DNA of 17,296 nucleotides, taken from NCBI GenBank assembly GCA_946623195.1, contig CAMOQW010000039.1:1-17296 (forward strand), in the 5' to 3' direction. A program made the position numbers and the translations under genes. The stretch comes from an uncultured Prevotella sp. Lineage in GTDB: Bacteria > Bacteroidota > Bacteroidia > Bacteroidales > Bacteroidaceae. The notes under the pieces were generated by a model. It worked only from the letters and a program-made list of their open reading frames with translations, ran no database searches and was not told the origin of the DNA. Each line of letters opens with the position of its first letter. Position 1 is the first letter of the stretch. Shown here piece after piece: positions 13,660 through 17,296 of the stretch.

Positions 13660-14772
13660 ATGAAAAAACTATTTGGAACCTTTTGCTTCTTACTGCTTTC
13701 AGGCTTGGTAAGTGCACAGGACTATACGGCCTCCCATCTTGAGAAGGCCGCCCGCAAACTGAACATCGTTGGCCTGTTATCGAAGAATAGCCTGACGGAC
13801 ACGCTTACTGTCAGTGGTCAGCGCATTGTTGTCCGCAGGGATGCCCAGGGGCAGGTAGTCCATATCGGCATTCCCCTGTTCAACACGTCCATCCGCAATT
13901 TGCAGCCGTCGCCCATCCACGACTATCTGGAGTTTGCCGCGTTGGACAAGAAGTTTCAGGTATCTGAAAACACGCTTCAACTCAATCGCCTCCGCTTCAG
14001 CAAGGGCGGCTGGGAACAGTTGTTTCAGCTGGGCGATACCACTGCCTGCACCATCAGTAGTCTCGATGACAAGACTTATGTTGTGCAATGGCAGCGTAAT
14101 GGCAGCGGCATAGTAGAAGTGTCTTTTCCCGTCGACTACGAACTGCTGGCCAACAGCACTCGTCGTGAAATGGAGACTAAATTCATTGCAGAACTGAAAA
14201 ACTACAAGTCTGCTCCCTCCCGCCTGCCTACAACCATCGACAGCACGCAGCTTAAGAAATACGCCATAGAGGGCATCTACGTGAAAGAAGGGCGCAATTA
14301 CATCATCAATGCCATCACGTCGAGCACTTATTATGCAAAGAGTAAGCAGGATTTCCAGCTGGTATATGTCCCCCAGCATGTCAGCGAGAGCATGACCGAC
14401 CTGCTTCTGGCACCAGGCGGTCTGCCCAAGGCATCTGTTAATGTCAAGTTTGCATTGAGCACTTATCGCGAGGAGACGGTAGACGTGGATTACACCCAGT
14501 TATACGACTTCTGCGTGGCCAGTGGATGTGAGCCTTACTTCGGCTATGAAGGCATGGTCGGCGGTATGGCCTCTGGTACACTTGTCATGCACAACAGACA
14601 GTCGGGTTACAGCCACCTCTTCTATATACAATGTCCCGCCGACCAGGTGGGAAAGCCCGGGGTGCAGTTGAGGGGAACGGCTTACATCTATATCCCTTCG
14701 TCGAATATCAAGAACCTGCTGGCAGCACCCAGCAAGGGTCACTCTAAATCATATAAGTTTATATCCAGATGA
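13660..14772 (+). CDS. Exported protein of unknown function (kinase operon, gene 2)
   Basis: A 370-residue protein I do not recognise. The ATG at 13660, preceded by TTAGGAA, gives signal peptide MKKLFGTFCFLLLSGLVSAQD with cleavage after SA-Q near residue 19. The mature part looks like two beta-rich regions, about 25-165 (VSGQRIVVRRDAQGQVVHIGIPLF) and 215-365 (YAIEGIYVKEGRNYIINAI, then GTAYIYIPSS), joined by a basic helical stretch around 165-200. No enzyme motif, lipobox or membrane segment apart from the signal is visible. It lies 14 nt after the kinase gene, and its last four bases (ATGA) overlap the start of the next gene, which indicates translational coupling. A role with the kinase's extracytoplasmic domain is inferred from gene order only. 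Confidence 0.85.
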   Translation: MKKLFGTFCFLLLSGLVSAQDYTASHLEKAARKLNIVGLLSKNSLTDTLTVSGQRIVVRRDAQGQVVHIGIPLFNTSIRNLQPSPIHDYLEFAALDKKFQVSENTLQLNRLRFSKGGWEQLFQLGDTTACTISSLDDKTYVVQWQRNGSGIVEVSFPVDYELLANSTRREMETKFIAELKNYKSAPSRLPTTIDSTQLKKYAIEGIYVKEGRNYIINAITSSTYYAKSKQDFQLVYVPQHVSESMTDLLLAPGGLPKASVNVKFALSTYREETVDVDYTQLYDFCVASGCEPYFGYEGMVGGMASGTLVMHNRQSGYSHLFYIQCPADQVGKPGVQLRGTAYIYIPSSNIKNLLAAPSKGHSKSYKFISR

Positions 14773-15518
14773 GAAAAATACTCTGCCTGCTCACTGTGCT
14801 GGTTGTGTGGACGACATGCCAGGCGCAAGACGTAATGGCCCGCATCAACGAAATCAAGCTGCAGGGCGGTCACCTCACTGCGCAGTACTCCCATGAGGTG
14901 GCCGATTCGGCATTCATGATGTGTGTCCGCGACATCCTGCACCAGTTGAACCTGAAAGGTTATGGCCTGTTCACCATGAATGAGCTTTTGCCTAAGATGG
15001 GGCATCTTGATGTGCCTCGTGGAGGAACGTTCAGGGTGTTTTGCTATCTGAAAATGAGTGATATGAGTAAAAAGGACGATTCCAATGTGCAGCGGGAAAG
15101 GATTACCATCAAGCCTAAGTTCGACGTGAACGAGAGCAATGACCAGTCCGCCTCTGCCGCAGCTGCCATTCCCCTACAGCCCGCACCGTCAGCCCCCCCC
15201 ACACCGCAGCAGCAACGGGTGGAGGCTGATGACCCTCAGACCAAGATGGCGGTAGACATCATGGCCCAAAGAGACCTGACGGCAGCCATGAACTTACTTA
15301 AGGCCAAGAAAAATGCGGGCATTATACTGGCCTATGGACCTTTTGCCAAAGGTACCAACCTCGAAGAAGTTTATCTGGCCATCTTCGACAGAACCACCTC
15401 TGTTCCCTTGGCCGTACTTTCGCCCACCGTGAATGGCAAGCGCACCAATCTGATTAGCAAGACTGACGACTCGCTGTCAAACTATCATGGCTGCAAGGGT
15501 ATTTGGATTTCATTCTGA
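14769..15518 (+). CDS. Exported two-part protein of unknown function (kinase operon, gene 3)
   Basis: A 249-residue protein of a family I do not recognise. The start overlaps the preceding stop as ATGA (14769-14772). The signal peptide is MRKILCLLTVLVVWTTCQAQD. An N-terminal domain (about 22-95) contains INEIKLQGGHLTAQYSHEVADS, a short helix and FRVFCYLKM. Residues about 95-155 are charged, then Ala/Pro/Gln-rich, and look disordered. The C-terminal domain (about 155-249) has a helical TKMAVDIMAQRDLTAAMNLL followed by beta strands (EEVYLAIFDRT, PLAVLSPTVNGKRTNL) and ends YHGCKGIWISF. The layout suggests two folded periplasmic or surface domains on a flexible tether. No catalytic motif is seen. 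Confidence 0.83.
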   Translation: MRKILCLLTVLVVWTTCQAQDVMARINEIKLQGGHLTAQYSHEVADSAFMMCVRDILHQLNLKGYGLFTMNELLPKMGHLDVPRGGTFRVFCYLKMSDMSKKDDSNVQRERITIKPKFDVNESNDQSASAAAAIPLQPAPSAPPTPQQQRVEADDPQTKMAVDIMAQRDLTAAMNLLKAKKNAGIILAYGPFAKGTNLEEVYLAIFDRTTSVPLAVLSPTVNGKRTNLISKTDDSLSNYHGCKGIWISF

Positions 15519-15541
15519 CAAACGTATTAAATAATATGATT

Positions 15542-16519
15542 ATGAAAAAATATATTTTGATGTTATTGTTAGCCATGGTTATTTGTGGCACCGTGGCTGC
15601 GCAAGGTGTCACCTTCAAGTTTGAGGAAGGAACGCTGGCCGATGCTAACTTGCGCACGAAAATGGAGAGTCGTATATCGCAGCTGTTGTCAGAAGTCACA
15701 CAGGCCTCGGCCAACAACAGAGGCTTGCAGCTGGAAGCGCTGAACATGACCCCTGTGGCCAAGAACCGGCTGATGAAACTATGGGAGAACCTGCACTTCA
15801 GTTGTGACTATGCCGCCAATGTAGAGAAATGCCTGCGCGACGTCAATGGCTATGAGGTGCGCGGCATTCTCATCACCCTGCAGCCTACCGGTGCTAATTA
15901 TAACGGTTCTACGAGTCGCGAACTGGCTATCAGTTTCGCCCCCGACGGGCTCATTACAAGTGTCAACATGACACTGGAAAACAACTCATATCAGGACATC
16001 CTCAATAACGGAAAGGATATCACCGACACCCGCCGCCGGCTGGAAATACTGAAGTTCGTCGAGGATTTCCGGAGCTACTACGACGAGAAAGACCTGAATG
16101 CCTTAGACGGTATTTATAGTGAGGACGCGCTTATCATCACGGGTAAAGTGGTGCAGCGCAGAAACCTGGGCAACGACCAGGCCCGCATGAAGCCGGAAAT
16201 AGAATACAGCAAGATGGATAAGAGGCAGTACATGACGAAGCTGGCTACAATCTTCCAGAACAACAAGTTCATCAAGGTAAAGTTCGACGATATCGTTGTA
16301 AAGCGTCATGGGGCCAAGCCTGGTTTCTATGCCGTCACCTTGCGGCAGAACTGGCAGTCGAGCAACTACTCTGACGATGGCTACCTCTTCCTGCTGTGGG
16401 AGTTCAAGGAAGGTCAGTCGCCCGTAGTCCACGTCCGCACCTGGCAGCCTGAAATGGTGGGCAACCACCACTTAGACCCTGACGAAGTGTTTACTGAGAA
16501 CGATTTCTTCATACCCTGA
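15542..16519 (+). CDS. Exported protein with NTF2-like C-terminal domain (kinase operon, gene 4)
   Basis: A 325-residue protein. The ATG at 15542 gives the cleanest signal peptide (MKKYILMLLLAMVICGTVAAQG); an in-frame ATG six bases earlier (15536) is equally possible, and the open frame back to 15503 overlaps the previous gene. An unrecognised N-terminal region (about 22-160) includes VTFKFEEGTLADANLRTKME and a beta-rich RELAISFAPDGLITSVNMTL. The C-terminal part (about 163-325) looks NTF2/SnoaL-like: RLEILKFVEDFRSYYDEKDL, LDGIYSEDALIITGKVV, later strands with FYAVTLRQNWQSSNYSDDG and YLFLLWEF. Such domains bind ligands or dimerise and are seldom enzymes outside the cytoplasm. It starts 23 nt after gene 3, with no promoter between. 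Confidence 0.83.
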   Translation: MKKYILMLLLAMVICGTVAAQGVTFKFEEGTLADANLRTKMESRISQLLSEVTQASANNRGLQLEALNMTPVAKNRLMKLWENLHFSCDYAANVEKCLRDVNGYEVRGILITLQPTGANYNGSTSRELAISFAPDGLITSVNMTLENNSYQDILNNGKDITDTRRRLEILKFVEDFRSYYDEKDLNALDGIYSEDALIITGKVVQRRNLGNDQARMKPEIEYSKMDKRQYMTKLATIFQNNKFIKVKFDDIVVKRHGAKPGFYAVTLRQNWQSSNYSDDGYLFLLWEFKEGQSPVVHVRTWQPEMVGNHHLDPDEVFTENDFFIP

Positions 16520-16571
16520 TTTTGAAAATTTAATCCGGGCGACTCCTGTTTCTACGTTACCGGATGTAATC

Positions 16572-17296
16572 ATGACGATGATTGGAAGACATTCTGTTTT
16601 TTTCGTATTGCTTCTCTCATGGCTATGCGGCATGGTGTATGCCCAGCAGTTGACCATTGCGGCTATAGAGTCCTTGCCGATGGACCTGTCAGCCAGTACC
16701 TACTTACGTCCTGACGCGAATGGCGACCCATGTGCGCTGGTGAAGGTCCAGTTAGCTACTGCCGGGGTTCAGTTCGAAGGCAATGTGGTGGGGCAGGTGG
16801 ATTACAAAACCGGTGAGTACTGGGTGTATATGACTGCCGGGTCGTACATGCTCAAGGTGAAGCATCCCAGCTTTGTGCCGCTAAGTGTGAACTTCCGCGA
16901 CTACGGCATCAATAAACTTCAGGGCAAGGCCACTTACCAGCTGACGCTGCTGATGCCGCAGATGAGCAATATGAATGTAGATGACGGTATGCGCTATCTG
17001 GCCATGACCGTGGAACCCGCCTCCGCCACAGTGTATATTGACAATCAGCCTCAGTTGCTGCAGAATGGGGTACTTAGCATGCTGTTGCCAATGGGACAGC
17101 ATCAGTATCGGGTTGAGTCGCCTGCCTACGAAACTAAAAATGGCACGTTCACCATCGGAGACGAAACGTTGCAATTGCCTGTCCGGCTGGAGTCAGTGAT
17201 GGCACAGCTGACTGTCAGCAGTGATACACCTGGCACGCAGATTTACATCAACGACCAGTTGAGGGGTACGTCATCGTGGACGGGTAGCCTGCCTGC
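16572..17296 (+). CDS. Exported PEGA-domain protein, N-terminal part (kinase operon, gene 5)
   Basis: The frame starts at ATG 16572 (alternative ATG 16578) and is open to the right edge, 241 full codons. Signal peptide: MTMIGRHSVFFVLLLSWLCGMVYAQQ, cleavage after YA-Q near residue 24. At least two PEGA-type beta modules follow: LAMTVEPASATVYIDNQPQ with GVLSMLLPMGQHQYRVES (about 143-183), and AQLTVSSDTPGTQIYINDQL with RGTSSWTGSLP, cut by the edge. A related beta-rich module precedes them (about 55-110; GEYWVYMTAGSYMLKVKHP). PEGA modules are extracellular or periplasmic beta domains, often linked to surface or cell-wall layers. The gap to gene 4 is 52 nt, and no TAnnTTTG promoter is visible there, so it belongs to the same run. 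Further domains or genes beyond the window cannot be seen. Confidence 0.87.
   Translation, partial: MTMIGRHSVFFVLLLSWLCGMVYAQQLTIAAIESLPMDLSASTYLRPDANGDPCALVKVQLATAGVQFEGNVVGQVDYKTGEYWVYMTAGSYMLKVKHPSFVPLSVNFRDYGINKLQGKATYQLTLLMPQMSNMNVDDGMRYLAMTVEPASATVYIDNQPQLLQNGVLSMLLPMGQHQYRVESPAYETKNGTFTIGDETLQLPVRLESVMAQLTVSSDTPGTQIYINDQLRGTSSWTGSLP

Overview
The window reads as a chromosomal segment of a Bacteroidota bacterium, most likely Prevotella or a close relative. Eight places carry the Bacteroidota -7 promoter consensus TAnnTTTG at a sensible distance from a start codon. Shine-Dalgarno sites are mostly absent, signal peptides often end in 'AQ', and the gene families (DUF4890-type periplasmic protein, PafA phosphatase, M13 lipoprotein peptidase, Bacteroidota GH9, GH78 and beta-helix enzymes) fit that group. 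No transposase, integrase, rRNA, tRNA or CRISPR array was seen.

Layout. At the left edge (1-223, minus) is the start of an M13 metallopeptidase lipoprotein. It is divergent from a small exported Spy/LTXXQ-like protein with an Arg/Gly-rich tail (481-963, plus). Next is a 26-residue single-pass membrane miniprotein (1057-1137) framed by its own promoter and a perfect hairpin. A carbohydrate block follows. A minus-strand pair, a beta-helix enzyme resembling GH141 (3228-4955) and a GH78-type alpha-L-rhamnosidase (1208-3244), overlaps by 17 nt. It is transcribed divergently from a GH9 cellulase-family enzyme (5046-6749), and the two candidate -7 elements lie only 3 bp apart. Behind GH9, with no visible promoter of its own, is a membrane TPR/SpoIIE-type PP2C phosphatase (6802-8646).

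A 355-bp gene-free stretch (8647-9001) holds an AT-rich core, a tandem TGTAAC array with a distant inverted copy, and a perfect palindrome. The palindrome contains the candidate -33 element of the PafA-type alkaline phosphatase (9002-10522). Then come a 70-residue XRE-like helix-turn-helix protein with a strong terminator, and a YghZ-like aldo/keto reductase with a short C-terminus. The reductase terminator is packed against the next promoter.

The right end (12098 to beyond 17296) is the most unusual part. It is an apparent operon of a transmembrane Ser/Thr kinase with a MORN-like extracytoplasmic tail, followed by four tightly spaced genes. All four encode proteins with signal peptides: two unrecognised families, one protein with an NTF2-like C-terminal domain, and a PEGA-repeat protein cut by the window edge. 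I infer a cytoplasm-to-envelope signalling or surface-assembly module; its function is unknown to me. The carbohydrate genes probably act on plant cell-wall glycans (cellulose or glucan by GH9; rhamnose- and perhaps fucose-containing pectin side chains by the GH78/GH141-like pair). No SusC/SusD pair lies inside the window.
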